This document shows, one piece after another, positions 44,201-54,613 of a stretch of DNA of 64,000 bases. Position numbers and translations under genes: made by a program. Origin of the DNA: Cercospora beticola (Eukaryota; Ascomycota; Dothideomycetes; Mycosphaerellales; Mycosphaerellaceae); assembly GCF_033473495.1 (NCBI RefSeq), contig NC_088939.1, positions 744,001 through 808,000 of the forward strand. The letters run 5' to 3'. Each line of letters opens with the position of its first letter. The first letter of the stretch is position 1. The notes beneath the pieces were generated by a model. That model was not told the DNA's origin, did not search any database, and saw nothing but the letters and a program-made list of their open reading frames with translations.

Positions 44201-47200
44201 TAGTATATTAGTTAATCCTATTAGTATAACTATAAATTCGTATAGTCCGTAGCGTATTCGAAATACTATTTTCTATTCTTTGCCTTCTACTATATAGATA
44301 GTATAGAATACGTCTCGTAGATCTATCTTCGTATACTAGTCTAATCTAGTAAGTCTATCTTATAATTCCTTAATATTAGGTAATAGATATCGGTTCTTAA
44401 TTATAATATTATTAAGCTTCCTATAGTTAATAACGATTCGTATCTTCCTATTAGACTTTAGAATACTAAAGATAGGTACGCCTATACTAGATCTAGACTT
44501 ATATATCTAGCTCTTAGCTAGTATCTTACGTAGCTACTTATCTTCTTCTTAGAGTACGTATTCGGATTTCTTAAATAGTAGTACGAATAGGAGCTCCGTT
44601 CCGAGTTTTAGGTTAATCTAGTAATCCTATTTCTAGTATTTAAGTAAAGTAGTAATATCTTCTACTTCTTTAAAGAGTTTCGCTTATTTTTAATACTCTT
44701 TAGAGATATCGAGTTCCGAGGCTATATTCTTCGATAGTATATTACTTCTATCTATTCTCGTAACTTATTTATCCTCCTTACTATTACGAGTAACTATTCG
44801 AGTTAGGCTCGATTATTTCGTAGCTCCGGGCGACTAGAGTATTATTTCGTTAATCTATTTCCTAGCTTTATCTATTAGTAAATACTATCGCTATATAGAG
44901 TTAATACCGATAACGTAATCGTATTATTTAAACCTAAGTACTCCTTATTTCTAATCGATAATTAGATTATACTTTCTTAACTAAAGTATACCTAGTACGA
45001 CGTTATAACTAGCTATATTAGTAATATCTAAGACAATTTCCTCGTAGTACTATTAGATAGTAAGTAGTAACGGAATAGTTTCTCGTTCTATACTTAGTAA
45101 CGATAATCTGTCGACTACGATTAATTCGTACTCTTTGTCCTTCGATTAGATAGCTATTCTATATCGCTTTACGAATAATTTAGAGGCAAAGTTCCCGCTC
45201 GCTCTAGAATTAATTATAGCTTAGACCTTATATCTATTAACGGTAATATTAGTACGAAAGACTAATATTAATACTTAAGCGTTTTCTATATTATAGAACT
45301 CTCTTTAGACACTTATTCCTTAAGAGTCGATCCTTTTTCTAACTAGGTCTCGATAGTAGATATCTTATCCTATTCTCGGATCTAGTATAACGTATATTAG
45401 ATTATTTTATATATAGCTTTCTTTTCTAAAGTCTCGATATAAGTATATATTAACTAATACTATTATATCTTAGTATATTATTCGGAGATCCGGCGTATAC
45501 TTTCTCGTACTAAGTTCGGTACGATTTCTTCGCTTAGAGTAATATATCTAAATAGCGTAATTATACTTCTAATAGGAACGAGTTCTTATACGAGCGACCT
45601 AAAGTCGTACTATATAGAGACTCTTAGTTAGTTCTAGAGCTTAACGCGAAGCTTATTAAGTATATAGTCGAACTTAGTAGAGTATAAATATCGTTTTCTA
45701 CTAATCCCTAGAAATATATCTTCTTATTATATAGCTAGGAATAGTATAACCTTACGTATTATTCCTACTTAGGTATATATAAATATTATAATTTCGTTAT
45801 CTAAGTCCGATTCTTCCTTAGATAATTCTTCTAATATATCTTCTTTATTTATAGATAAGTTTTACTCTTCCTTCTTAGAGTTATTTTTAGAAGAGATATC
45901 CTTTCGGTTTTTATAATAAGATTCGTTAGTTTCTTCCTCGGCGAGTCTAAGGTATAGTACTAGTTCTTATAGCTCCTCTAGAATAGGTAAGAGCCTACTT
46001 CTATTATTATATTACCGGATTAGAGGATCTTCTTCTCGAGTTAGTTTAGTTAGAAAGAAGTTATTCTCTCTCTTAGAAGAGATATATATTTAGTATATAT
46101 TATCGTAATAGAATCGCTAATAAAGGCCTCTATATCTATAACGTTCTTCCTAGTAGATCTATATCGGAATACTTTATCGCTATATTATTCCGAACGTCTG
46201 TTTTTCTTCTCGTATTTCGTTTTCTAGAGTCTAGAGTTCGTTTTAGATAGCGTCGTATCTTCTATCTAAGTTTTCCTATTATTATTTAAGTTCCTAGGAC
46301 TATAGTTAAAAGTAAATCTCTTCTTTTTCTTATAAGATTTCGTCTAGGAGGATTCGTAGCCTAGTAAGCTTAACGAGCTAGTTAGTTTCCTCTATAGTTT
46401 TCTCGTTTTTATATTTCTAGGTTATTATACCTAAGAGTCGGACCTCCTTAGGAGACTAATTATCGTTATAGCCTCCTTGTCCTTCTTCTTTTTATTATAT
46501 TATATTAATAGATTATCGCTATACTATATTCTTAGAACGATAATCTCTTATAAAGTAGCCTAGTTTGCTATAGTTATAATAAGTCTTATCGCTACTTTAT
46601 TTCTTACTTAGCCTACTCTTTAGCTTACCTTTTTCTTTAATCCTACGACCTTTCTAGGTTATATTAAGTTCTATTAGTTAGAGTCTATAGTATAGTTTAT
46701 TAGACTAGTTATTTAGCTTCGAATAGTATTCGTAGTTCCTTCTATAGTCTAGAGTAAACCTAGCTATTCCTCTAACCTTAGAGTCGTACTTATATTCTAG
46801 AGCTCTCTCGTAGAGCTAGTTATCGATCTTAATAGCTACTTTAGTTAAATCCTTTAGAGTATCGAGTGTTCCTCTATAGTTTATTAACTAGTCCTTAACC
46901 GAGTCTTTAAGACTATATCTAAATATCGTTATTAATACCTATTAGTTCTATCTAGTTACTTATAAGTATTCCTCGAACTTAGCTATATACTTAGATACTA
47001 AGGTTCGCTATCGGAGATACTAGATAACTCTAATCGCTTAGGTTATCTCGTTAGAAGATCCGAAGATCTCCTTAAGCTTAGCCTTAAAGGTCGTATAGTC
47101 TCTAAATATACTAGTAGGATCCTAAGTTCTCTAGCTATCTAAGTAGACCTTAAGGTAGAGTTTAATCTAGTTCTAAGTACTATCTCTAAGATACGTACTT

Positions 47201-47479
47201 ATAAAGATAGTCTTAAGTATTACTTAGACTAAGTTAAATATAAGATATATATCTATCTAGTTAACCTAATCGTCGAACTTATTTCGATCTCTATAGTAGT
47301 AGTTAGGCTTCGCTAGTTTAAAGCTTCTTAGTCTTAGGCTACTATCTTTATCGTCGGAGTCGTCTAGTAGAGTCGGTCTTAAAGCTTAAACTAGCTTACT
47401 ATAGCTAGATTCTACTTTACTAGAAGTAGGATTCCCTCTAGAGCTTCCTATAGTAGATATCTTTAAGAGTATATAAAGC
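41286..47479 (-). pseudogene. Gypsy gag-pol remnant
   Basis: Minus-strand coding relic. At 46540-46587 the frame reads KTYYNYSKLGYFIRDY: Tyr stands at all three Cys positions and the His position of a CX2CX4HX4C zinc knuckle, exactly what TGY-to-TAY and CAY-to-TAY changes give. At 44105-44137 the RT catalytic loop YIDDILVYTKE is intact because it has no CpA/TpG. At about 42906-42948 VIIDFITKLLLST matches the first catalytic Asp segment of Gypsy integrases, preceded by AERYAKYGYI. Frames are broken by many stops. Nonfunctional. Confidence 0.9.
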
Positions 47480-47888
47480 TATTAGGTTTATCGGCGCTAG
47501 GCTAATAACCTAAGATCTTACTAAGCAGAAGCTTAAGCTCGATCGGAATTTAAGCTTATCGAGTAGTCTAGAGAAAAGTAACGAAGTAGGAAGGTTTACT
47601 TAATTCTAATTAGTAAGATAGAATAGTAAGTTATATATAATAACTATCTAGAGAGGCGATACTTATCGCTATTATATATAAAGGAGAATCTCTATATTCT
47701 TTTAGGTCTATTATACGTATAAGAGACCCGATCTATTACTCTATCGAGAGAGTAGGAGATCCGTTCCTTTATATATAAAGAGGTCTCTCTAGTTCTTAAG
47801 AGATCCTTTCTATTCTATAACCGGGTATAGCTACGTAGCTATAAGAGATAATTAAGTAAAAGGAGTCGTAATAGTTAGAACCGTAATA
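47480..47888 (-). repeat. Gypsy 5' LTR (right copy), 409 bp
   Basis: Partner of 40877-41285 and flanked on the right by the CTTAG duplication at 47889-47893. It would have carried the promoter for minus-strand transcription. Confidence 0.92.
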
Positions 47889-47893
47889 CTTAG

Positions 47894-49377
47894 TAAGTAA
47901 GAATAAGCTAGTTTATTACGTTAGTATCGTACTAGAGTAAGATTAGTAGTCTAGACTTAATAGTTATTAGGTTATCGTATATAGTTTAGAAATATTAAAT
48001 TAGTAGCTTATCGGAGTTATTATAGCAAACCTTAGTTAGAGTAGTATTACGCTATTCCGATTAGTATTCTAGCTTTAAGTTACGCGTTTCGAAGGTATTT
48101 TAGATTAGTTAGTATACTTAATTAAAGGTTATAGAGGTAGGTATAATCTGTCGCTTCTATAGTTCCTCTATCTTTCTAGTAAGTATAGTATATATAATAT
48201 CCTTACGGCTTAATAGTAGTATATATAGCTAGTTATAGCGCTTATTAAACCGAATTAGGTAGGTTGCTAGTATCTCGTATTTAGCTCTAGAATACTTCTT
48301 CTAATTAGTATAAAGCTTATTAAAGTTTATCGTAGCCTTACTTTTATTAAACTCTAGAATAATAGTAGTTTATCTTAGATTACTAGTAGAGTTTTAGTTC
48401 TAGCTAGAGTATTCGTTCTAAGAGATATAGGTAGAGTTGCTAGTCGGCGGTAGAATTAGTTCTTAGCTTCTAAGAACTAGTTATTCTAGTAGGTTCTTAG
48501 AGTTAATCGTATCGCTACTTACTAGTAGTACTAGTATCGCTATTATTACTAGCCTTAGTACTAGTAAACTAGTCGCTTATCTCGAGGCTAATCGCTCCTT
48601 ATATTAGCGAGACTATTATAGTTTAGTAGCTTGCTAAGAGCTATAAATTAATCGTTTATAAAAGCTAAGAGTATTACGTTATCGCTTTACCTCGTCTTCT
48701 AGCTAGAGTTAGTATTCTTCTAGTTCTAGTACCTATCTAATACGTATTACTAGTGTTTATTTAGTAATTAAAACGAGAACTCCTTAGTAGCGTAGTATAT
48801 TAATTAGTTCGTAGAGTAATCGCCTATTAGTTACCTTCTATTACTCGCTAGTAAGGTAGCTAAAGGTATCTATAGCTTCTTTAAATAGCGCTCTATCGTA
48901 ATAAAAGGTAAGGTTATTAAGGAAGCGTATAATCTAATTATAGATAACTTCTAGCGTCGCTTAATTATCTAGTTCGGTATACTTCTAGTTACTAGTATCG
49001 ATTAAATTGCTAAACTTCTATAGCTTCTCTAGTAGTTCTAATATTATCGTAGTATCGTTATTACTATATACGTACGTATAGTATAGTAGTAGCTACTCGG
49101 AGGTCCTAACGATACTATACGTAGGTAATCCCCTTTTATATAGTTAATACTTCGTACTATAGATATTAAATTAATCTAAAGAACGTAGGTTTTAGTATCC
49201 TCTTTAGTAGCTATATAACTAAGATACTATACTAGTCGTAGTTTTGCTAAGAATTAGCCGTAATTAGAGGTTAATTAAGGTCCTAACGATACTATACGTA
49301 GATTTAATCTCTTCCTAATTATACTCTTCTAGCTAGCTAATTTGCGTAAGAATTAATAAAGAACTTATACTAATTAG
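47894..49377 (-). pseudogene. 5' part of Copia gag and leader, RIPed
   Basis: The Copia sequence between its 5' (right) LTR and the Gypsy insertion. On the minus strand it should hold the primer binding site next to 49377 and the N-terminal gag. Minus-strand TTAGTATAAG a few bases from the LTR could be a RIP-altered TTGGTATAAG, only loosely like a tRNA-Met-type primer site. No motif can be read. Confidence 0.6.
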
Positions 49378-49557
49378 TATAGGTAGGCTCCTCTGCAGAG
49401 GGTATTCGATTAAGTGTCAAAGTCGGTATAATAAAGATGTCTGATTCTATGGAAGGTAGCGAACGAGCTGGCTCTATATACCACTGCCGGAACGGAAGAA
49501 CCGGCAGTCAGGGCTGATTCCGGTTCATGCGAGGTGGCTGCCATGGCCAAACCGACA
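49378..49557 (-). repeat. Copia 5' LTR (right copy)
   Basis: 180 bp, TATAGGTAGG...CCGACA. RIP-type changes (TGTG to TATA at the first bases, CpA to TpA near 49411) occur only in the inward first 35 bp; the outer part keeps its CpA and TpG sites. Followed by target duplication CGTGC at 49558-49562. Confidence 0.93.
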
Positions 49558-49562
49558 CGTGC
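49558..49562. repeat. Right target-site duplication (CGTGC) of the Copia element
   Basis: Pairs with 35903-35907 and ends the insertion, leaving 148 bp to the preferred start codon of the next gene. Confidence 0.92.
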
Positions 49563-49710
49563 GTGCAGTGCACAAAACCACTCGATTCTCAATCACAATG
49601 CCTCTCACAATACACTATCAAGCAGTTCTCTCAAGAAAGGAATCTTGTACCATCACGACCATACGAAGCATTGCAAGATCGAGTCCCTTAACCTAGAGAA
49701 CCTAGTCCCA

Positions 49711-50615
49711 ATGGCGACCCTGGTGCAAGCAATTGGCCCCGACAATACTCAATTGACAGCAGCGACCAACAAAGAAGACTTCTCTCACGTGGAAGTTATC
49801 GCAGTCAACAGTGCTGCGTCGAGTCCTCCAACACGCAGTCCAGTCAGCAAGGCCGTCGACGACAGCAATGGCTCAGATATCGCAGAAGATACCCTCCTCA
49901 GCACCACACAAGTCTCTCCCGTACTCACACCTCTTGACCTAAACGCAACACACCTCATCAGCTCTCCATATGACGACTTCGCGAACCAACTCACACTCCA
50001 CGACCTGGAAACTCCGTACCGGTTATTCGCCTTCGCGCTCACAGCGCTCAAGCCAATCCGCGAAGATTACGCCACAGCACCATATCTGGAATCTTTCAAT
50101 TGGTCAGAAGTCTTTGCGCTGCTGCGAGAGTTGTGCAAACAGGAGCGTTTTGAGTGGAAGGAACTCAGCTTTTACACGGTGATCTTCCGTTCGACTCTCC
50201 TGCCTGGCATCGATCGTGACAGACTCGGACTCCTTGATCAAATGTCTCATCAAGAAGCTTGTGCGAGTGGAGGGCTACTAAAGTATTGGTTCGGGAGCTG
50301 TGATGGAGAGCTGCGAAACCTGGCGACTTGTAAGTACATTCGATGCTGCTGAGACGAACCTGACTGACATATAATCTCAGGTCTTTGGCGTAGCCGAGAA
50401 GACGCAGCAGCTGGAGGCGGAGGACCTTGGCATGCTCAGGCTCGTGCGGCGGCCAGAACGATGTGAGCTTGACTTGCTTTGTTGAAATGAGAACATGCGC
50501 TGACATCTCTCTCAGGTACAAGCAGATCAGCTTCCATACGCACAGGCTGGTCGTGGAGGATGGTGCCACATCTTGGCGCTTGGATGCCCACGTCGAGGAA
50601 CGTCCGAGACGATGA
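49711..50615 (+). CDS. UPF0643-family conserved fungal protein
   Basis: Exons 49711-50329, 50381-50462 and 50516-50615 (introns 51 and 53 bp, GTAAGT and GTGAGC donors) give 266 residues. A variable Ser/Thr-rich N-terminus (about 1-95) is followed by the family's conserved block: YRLFAFALTALKPIREDYA, SFNWSEVFALLRELC, FYTVIFRSTLLPGIDRDRLG, ASGGLLKYWFGSCD, LWRSREDAAAGGGGPWHAQA and ISFHTHRLVVEDGA. I recall this as the UPF0643 group; its biochemical role is not known to me. His/Glu/Arg and Gly-rich conservation suggests a small-molecule fold, but that is speculation. An in-frame Met at 49534 lies inside the transposon LTR and is not the native start. The insertion probably replaced or displaced the promoter. 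Confidence 0.82.
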
Positions 50616-51230
50616 ACGGACAACGAGCACGTGTACCGCACATCACGGCCGCGGAAGCCAAGGCATATGGCTCATTCCCTGGCACTGATGTTGAGCAAGC
50701 ACTGGTCAATGCTGTGTTTCAAACGCAATTCTCAGGCCCGGAACAGGCTGTCCTGCTTCAAAACCAGACCACGTTTCGGAACCACTCACAGACTGAGGCT
50801 ACGAACCTCGCGCATCACGCAGAGCGCCAGTCGATCCCATTCCGGTCGCGATCTTCACAACTCTCAACGCGCTCCTGAAGATGTTCGCCTTCCTGATCAG
50901 GCACGTCCCTCCGGCCAGCCCAATATGGATCCGAGTATGCCCTAGGATCGACATTTAGCCAAAGGAGCCTGCCAGAAGCGCAGGTCCAAAAAGTATGGCG
51001 ATGCGGATGTAATACTGAGCAAGGCTGCTTCTTATCCGCTCGAGTCCAGATCACATGTCGTGGACGCAAACTGTACCATCACAATATCGAGCATAGAATG
51101 GCAAGCTAGACAAGAATGTAGCAGGACTTGTCCCGCAGCAATTTTGTTGCCACTTGCGGTACCTTTGAAGTCGATCTCATCTCTGCAGAAGAATCATCCT
51201 GCAGACAGCCGGCCTGTACTCTTTCCGTAC
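50616..51230. other. Convergent intergenic region, 615 bp
   Basis: Between the stops of the UPF0643 and HET genes. A 101-codon frame (50573-50878) overlaps the preceding gene and has no recognisable motif. Nothing else seen. Confidence 0.4.
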
Positions 51231-53357
51231 TCAAATTAGCACCAGGTCTTTCTCCTCAATTCGGCCTTCCTCGTTGAGTTTGACAGCTTCTCCATGCATG
51301 AACCCGTACAACCAGCAAGGTCCAACCACAGTGAAAGTCCCGTCACCCTTCGGATGGAGGGCCATTACGAAAGGACATCCACGCGGGACGAACAAGAGAT
51401 CACCCTGCAGTGCTGCCGCAGGCGCGACTCCAAGGGCATCAAATCGAGCGTTCCTAATCCATGTTCGATCCCAAAATACCTGCTTGACTCTCCGCATGAG
51501 AGTCCTATGCATAAAATCTTCCATGATCTGCAATGCTGCACCACTTGGCGATCTGTCACCTGGGATTCCATTTAATGAAGGATGCAGTATGCTATTGATA
51601 GCGTCTCGGTAGTGCATGTGGAAAATCGGGCTTGCAGAGTGAACTACAAGTGCAATTTCGTCAAGTTGATCGCCGACGAATCTGGAGAGATTCCCATCCC
51701 CTGCAATGTGCCGCATCATGCTGTCATCCAGTAACAAGCAGGCTCCAATCCGAAGGACTTTTCCGACATCACTGAGAGAGCTCTTTTGAAGCAGAGAAAC
51801 AACTTCATCGATTTCTTTCCAGAACTTCTCGTTCTTATCATCGGGACTTTGAACGCACTTGTTTTGTCCGCCACCGACATCAATTTTGCCAATCATGAAG
51901 CCTGACACAACTATACTCCTCCCTGGACTCAAGACGCGCCAGAGTGCAGTGGTCGAACCTCCAGCATTGATAGCATCTGGTGACGGCGGCAGTAGTGTTA
52001 CAGGTATCCTCATAGTCGCAAAGTTCCGAGTGTCAAGTAGCTTATTATCGGAAGATAATGGCATGGCAGTACTCCTGATTGGTATGATCTGATGTCTGGA
52101 ATCCTCTGCAGTCCAGTCCACTGCCCAGGATGGCAGGTCTGGAATCTTCGACTTCTTCTCGGTCAGCAGCTGCCAAATCTGCCAGGACTTTGATGTTTTG
52201 ACTTCGTACTCAATATAATCACAGTACACTTGAGACACGCTGCGACCATAGTCCACGATCAAGTCATCTCCGGGCTCCCGTACGATACATCCATACAGCG
52301 CATAAATCATATCATGCGGCAAGCTGGTCTTTCTCGCACGATTGATGCACATTATCTCCCGGGAACTCCTGGCACCAAAAATCTCGAGGTCACGAGGCCT
52401 GCGCGAAAGATCGCCACCGATTTTAATCGGCGCCGGTCCACCTCGCACAAGAGAGGGCGGCACAGTCTTTGCTGAATCGCATCTGGCGTACTTGGGATCT
52501 CGCACTACTATGCCTTCGAATTCGTCCCCAAAATGTGCTCGCTGTACTTTGGCCATGGAACGGGCATGCATTTGCCTCCTTCCGCACCAGACACTGGCGT
52601 GTCGGATGCTGAAGGCTAGTTCTTGCACTGCTCCTAGCCGCGACCAATATGGATGATCGAACAGTTTCTGAACGGCCCTCCACTGATCAAGATCAGGCAT
52701 CGGATTGGACCAAGCAGCGAAGTTGGAACCTCCCACGGGCTCCTGGAACATATTCACGATGCGATCTTCGCCAAGTTTCATCCGGGCCTTTTGCAGAAAT
52801 ACCATCGCCTCATCGCTCGTATCAGTCGCGTTTCCCAACCAAATTATGACGTGCCAAGCCTTCTCATAGATCTCTTTTATCCTCGGTACATGGTAATTGA
52901 GCTCATCGATATTGCTCTGATCGATGCACAGTGCATCGATCCAGAGGGCCATATTGGGTGAGAAACTTGGCTCACTGATTTCACTCTTTAACAGGTCCTC
53001 TTTTCGCATGAATGTCTTGTAGAACTTGGACAACTCAACTGTGTCGAACATGGGACGGTCGTCTCTCTGGTCCGTCATGCATTCGCGGTATCTTATCAAG
53101 AAGTCGTACAGGTTCTCGCGAATCTGAATCTCTTTTCCGTTCACGCAAATGGCCTTCGATGGCGTTGAGTCGCCTGATGCGTATGACAGCGCAAAGTATT
53201 TCTTCTCAGTCTTGTCCAACGAGACATGATGCATTTCTGCTCGAAGTATAGGCGACTCCAATGCATCATCGCTGGAATCCAGGAGCTTTATCGTCAGCAA
53301 ACGAATCTCGCCAGTCACCAAGTCCAGCGGGCGGTAGAGAGGCTGTTCGTCAGCCAT
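51231..53357 (-). CDS. HET-domain (heterokaryon incompatibility) protein
   Basis: Single exon, 708 residues from start MADEQPLYRPL (53357); an in-frame Met 23 codons upstream lies in repetitive leader sequence. The HET domain occupies about residues 50-270: YFALSYASGD corresponds to the first motif (ALSYxWG), LWIDALCIDQSNIDE to the second, and EIYEKAWHVIIWLG to the third. HET domains are found in allorecognition genes that trigger cell death after fusion of unlike individuals and are widespread in filamentous ascomycetes. LDQWRAVQKLFDHPYWSRLGAVQEL follows, as usual. The C-terminal half, with GCPFVMALHPKGDGTFTVVG near the end, is shared by many HET proteins. No NACHT or WD repeats. First-motif Ser replaces the usual Trp. 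Confidence 0.88.
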   Translation of the reverse strand: MADEQPLYRPLDLVTGEIRLLTIKLLDSSDDALESPILRAEMHHVSLDKTEKKYFALSYASGDSTPSKAICVNGKEIQIRENLYDFLIRYRECMTDQRDDRPMFDTVELSKFYKTFMRKEDLLKSEISEPSFSPNMALWIDALCIDQSNIDELNYHVPRIKEIYEKAWHVIIWLGNATDTSDEAMVFLQKARMKLGEDRIVNMFQEPVGGSNFAAWSNPMPDLDQWRAVQKLFDHPYWSRLGAVQELAFSIRHASVWCGRRQMHARSMAKVQRAHFGDEFEGIVVRDPKYARCDSAKTVPPSLVRGGPAPIKIGGDLSRRPRDLEIFGARSSREIMCINRARKTSLPHDMIYALYGCIVREPGDDLIVDYGRSVSQVYCDYIEYEVKTSKSWQIWQLLTEKKSKIPDLPSWAVDWTAEDSRHQIIPIRSTAMPLSSDNKLLDTRNFATMRIPVTLLPPSPDAINAGGSTTALWRVLSPGRSIVVSGFMIGKIDVGGGQNKCVQSPDDKNEKFWKEIDEVVSLLQKSSLSDVGKVLRIGACLLLDDSMMRHIAGDGNLSRFVGDQLDEIALVVHSASPIFHMHYRDAINSILHPSLNGIPGDRSPSGAALQIMEDFMHRTLMRRVKQVFWDRTWIRNARFDALGVAPAAALQGDLLFVPRGCPFVMALHPKGDGTFTVVGPCWLYGFMHGEAVKLNEEGRIEEKDLVLI

Positions 53358-53366
53358 TTGGCCGGG

Positions 53367-53398
53367 GTATGGCCCCCAGTACGTATGGCCCCCAGTAC
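53367..53398. repeat. Perfect tandem duplication of a 16-bp unit in the HET gene leader
   Basis: GTATGGCCCCCAGTAC occurs at 53367-53382 and again at 53383-53398, immediately 5' (minus strand) of the HET start codon. Confidence 0.85.
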
Positions 53399-54235
53399 GA
53401 GAAGGAATGCTGAAGCAGACGAGCACAGTTTATTATTAATGATGCACTCATGGACAACACTAGGCACTACTAGCTCGCTAGTAAGGTTTCTCAAATCAGC
53501 CCATGTAGGCTCTGGGCGGCTGAGCAAACATGGTTTTAGCGCTTAGCCCGCGCTGTACATGTCCATAAACCCGGGGAAAGAGTCAGCAAAGGCGCCACCC
53601 GCAACCATAAAACAAATTTCAGGGATCTCTTATGCCGGTCTGAAGAGATCTCGATCGATTGCCAAGGGACCTATGTTTCAGTTCTTACAACTGTGTTGCA
53701 ACGGCTGAATTGATCATATTGTCGACTATTTCCTTTCCATGCTTTTGTTGAATCGAAAGCCGAATGTGAAAAGCTTAATCATACCAGAGTGCATGTGTTG
53801 CGTTGGCTTTACAGGGGCATTTTCCTTTGATACCATCACAATGCTCGTTGGAGAAATTACAAAGGCGTCACTGAATCCATGCCAAATCATCGAGTACTGG
53901 TGGACTGAAGAGCATGGGAGAATGGAAGGCTGCGATCTCAAGAATGTTGCAAGCTCAGCTCGCACGCTAGAGCGATGAGGAGGTGCTTGATGCGAATCTT
54001 TGCGAACGAGCGCCAGACTTCTCAGATATCTTACAATAGCGCAATGCAGACACCTCATCTCTCCAAAGACCTTGGACAAGAAAATCTATTGCAAAGGCTT
54101 CGCGAAATCAAAGGCAATCGATTGAAATCTTCCGCATCCTTCCCGTCACGTCGCAGGAAAGCATCCTGGGGCCTCAACTTCAACCTCTCCTCAACACCGG
54201 AGCCTCATCCATCCTTGCTGCGTTGTTCCTTTCTC
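53399..54235. other. Intergenic, about 840 bp, nothing recognised
   Basis: Left end is the HET promoter. Open frames on both strands (for example 53726-54079 minus, 53975-54397 plus) have no known motif. Confidence 0.4.
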
Positions 54236-54613
54236 TCAAGCAGGTGCCAATCCCGGGTTGGCCTCCACCCAAGCCTCCACCGAGTCCACCCAACCACCGA
54301 CCAGTCTGTTGCCCGTCTCCCAAATACTCTCCGCAGTTTGCTTCGCCTTGTCATCTCCCTCCGCGGCACGCTTGAAAGCGGCCCATGCACCAACTAGCTT
54401 CATGGTCGGCGCACCCTGCTCCTCGGGGTTGTTCTCAAGCCAGTCCTCGAGGTCTTCGTACCAGTCTTCGAAGGCCGCCTCGCCGATCTGGGCAATTTCT
54501 TCTGTAAGCTGGTTTGCGATTGGTCCTCGAGCACGGATGTTATGAGCGTATGCCTTGAGGAGGGCAGTACGCGGGGAGATGGCGACGGAGGTTCTTCCAG
54601 TAGTAGTTGACAT
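54236..54613 (-). CDS. Small acidic helical protein, unknown
   Basis: 125 residues from MSTTTGRTSVAIS at 54613; the open frame runs 33 codons further upstream but that part looks like leader. Mostly helical and acidic: LLKAYAHNIRARGPIANQLTE, AAFEDWYEDLEDWLENNPEEQ, LVGAWAAFKRAAEGDDKA, LVGGWVDSVEAWVEANPGLA. Four Trp-containing amphipathic segments (EDWYEDLEDW, GAWAAF, SIWETG, GGWVDSVEAW) are notable. No signal peptide and no domain recognised. Likely a real small cytosolic protein given the coherent composition, but no homologue comes to mind. Confidence 0.5.
   Translation of the reverse strand: MSTTTGRTSVAISPRTALLKAYAHNIRARGPIANQLTEEIAQIGEAAFEDWYEDLEDWLENNPEEQGAPTMKLVGAWAAFKRAAEGDDKAKQTAESIWETGNRLVGGWVDSVEAWVEANPGLAPA

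Larger units (their letters stand above)
40877..47888 (-). mobile_element. Ty3/Gypsy LTR retrotransposon nested in the Copia gag, RIP-inactivated
   Basis: 7,012 bp with 409-bp LTRs at 40877-41285 and 47480-47888, both beginning TATTAGG and ending GTAATA (TG...CA after allowing for CpA-to-TpA), flanked by CTTAG. A purine-rich run on the minus strand next to the left LTR (41286-41300) fits a polypurine tract, so the element is minus-oriented. The order right to left is gag zinc knuckle (46540-46587), RT YIDDILVYTKE (44105-44137), integrase (about 42900-43080). RT before integrase is the Gypsy order. It lies inside the Copia element, so it arrived later, between the 5' part of Copia gag (47894-49377) and its zinc knuckle (about 40605-40657). 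Confidence 0.93.
35908..49557 (-). mobile_element. Ty1/Copia LTR retrotransposon, RIP-inactivated, carrying two nested insertions
   Basis: Two 180-bp LTRs (35908-36087, 49378-49557) start TG (TA in the RIPed right copy) and end CA, flanked by CGTGC duplications. Total 13,650 bp; subtracting the Gypsy element with its duplication (7,017) and the third insert with its duplication (1,064) leaves 5,569 bp, a normal Copia length. Coding is on the minus strand in the order gag, integrase, reverse transcriptase, RNase H from right to left, the Copia order. A purine-rich tract on the minus strand beside the left LTR (36088-36108) fits a polypurine tract, so the right LTR is the 5' one. No open frame survives because nearly every CpA is now TpA, creating stops and replacing Cys, His and Gln codons. 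Confidence 0.93.

Noticed and set aside
36100..49380. AT-rich block as a possible centromere
   Set aside because: It resolves fully into three transposons with LTRs and target duplications, so no centromere is needed to explain it.
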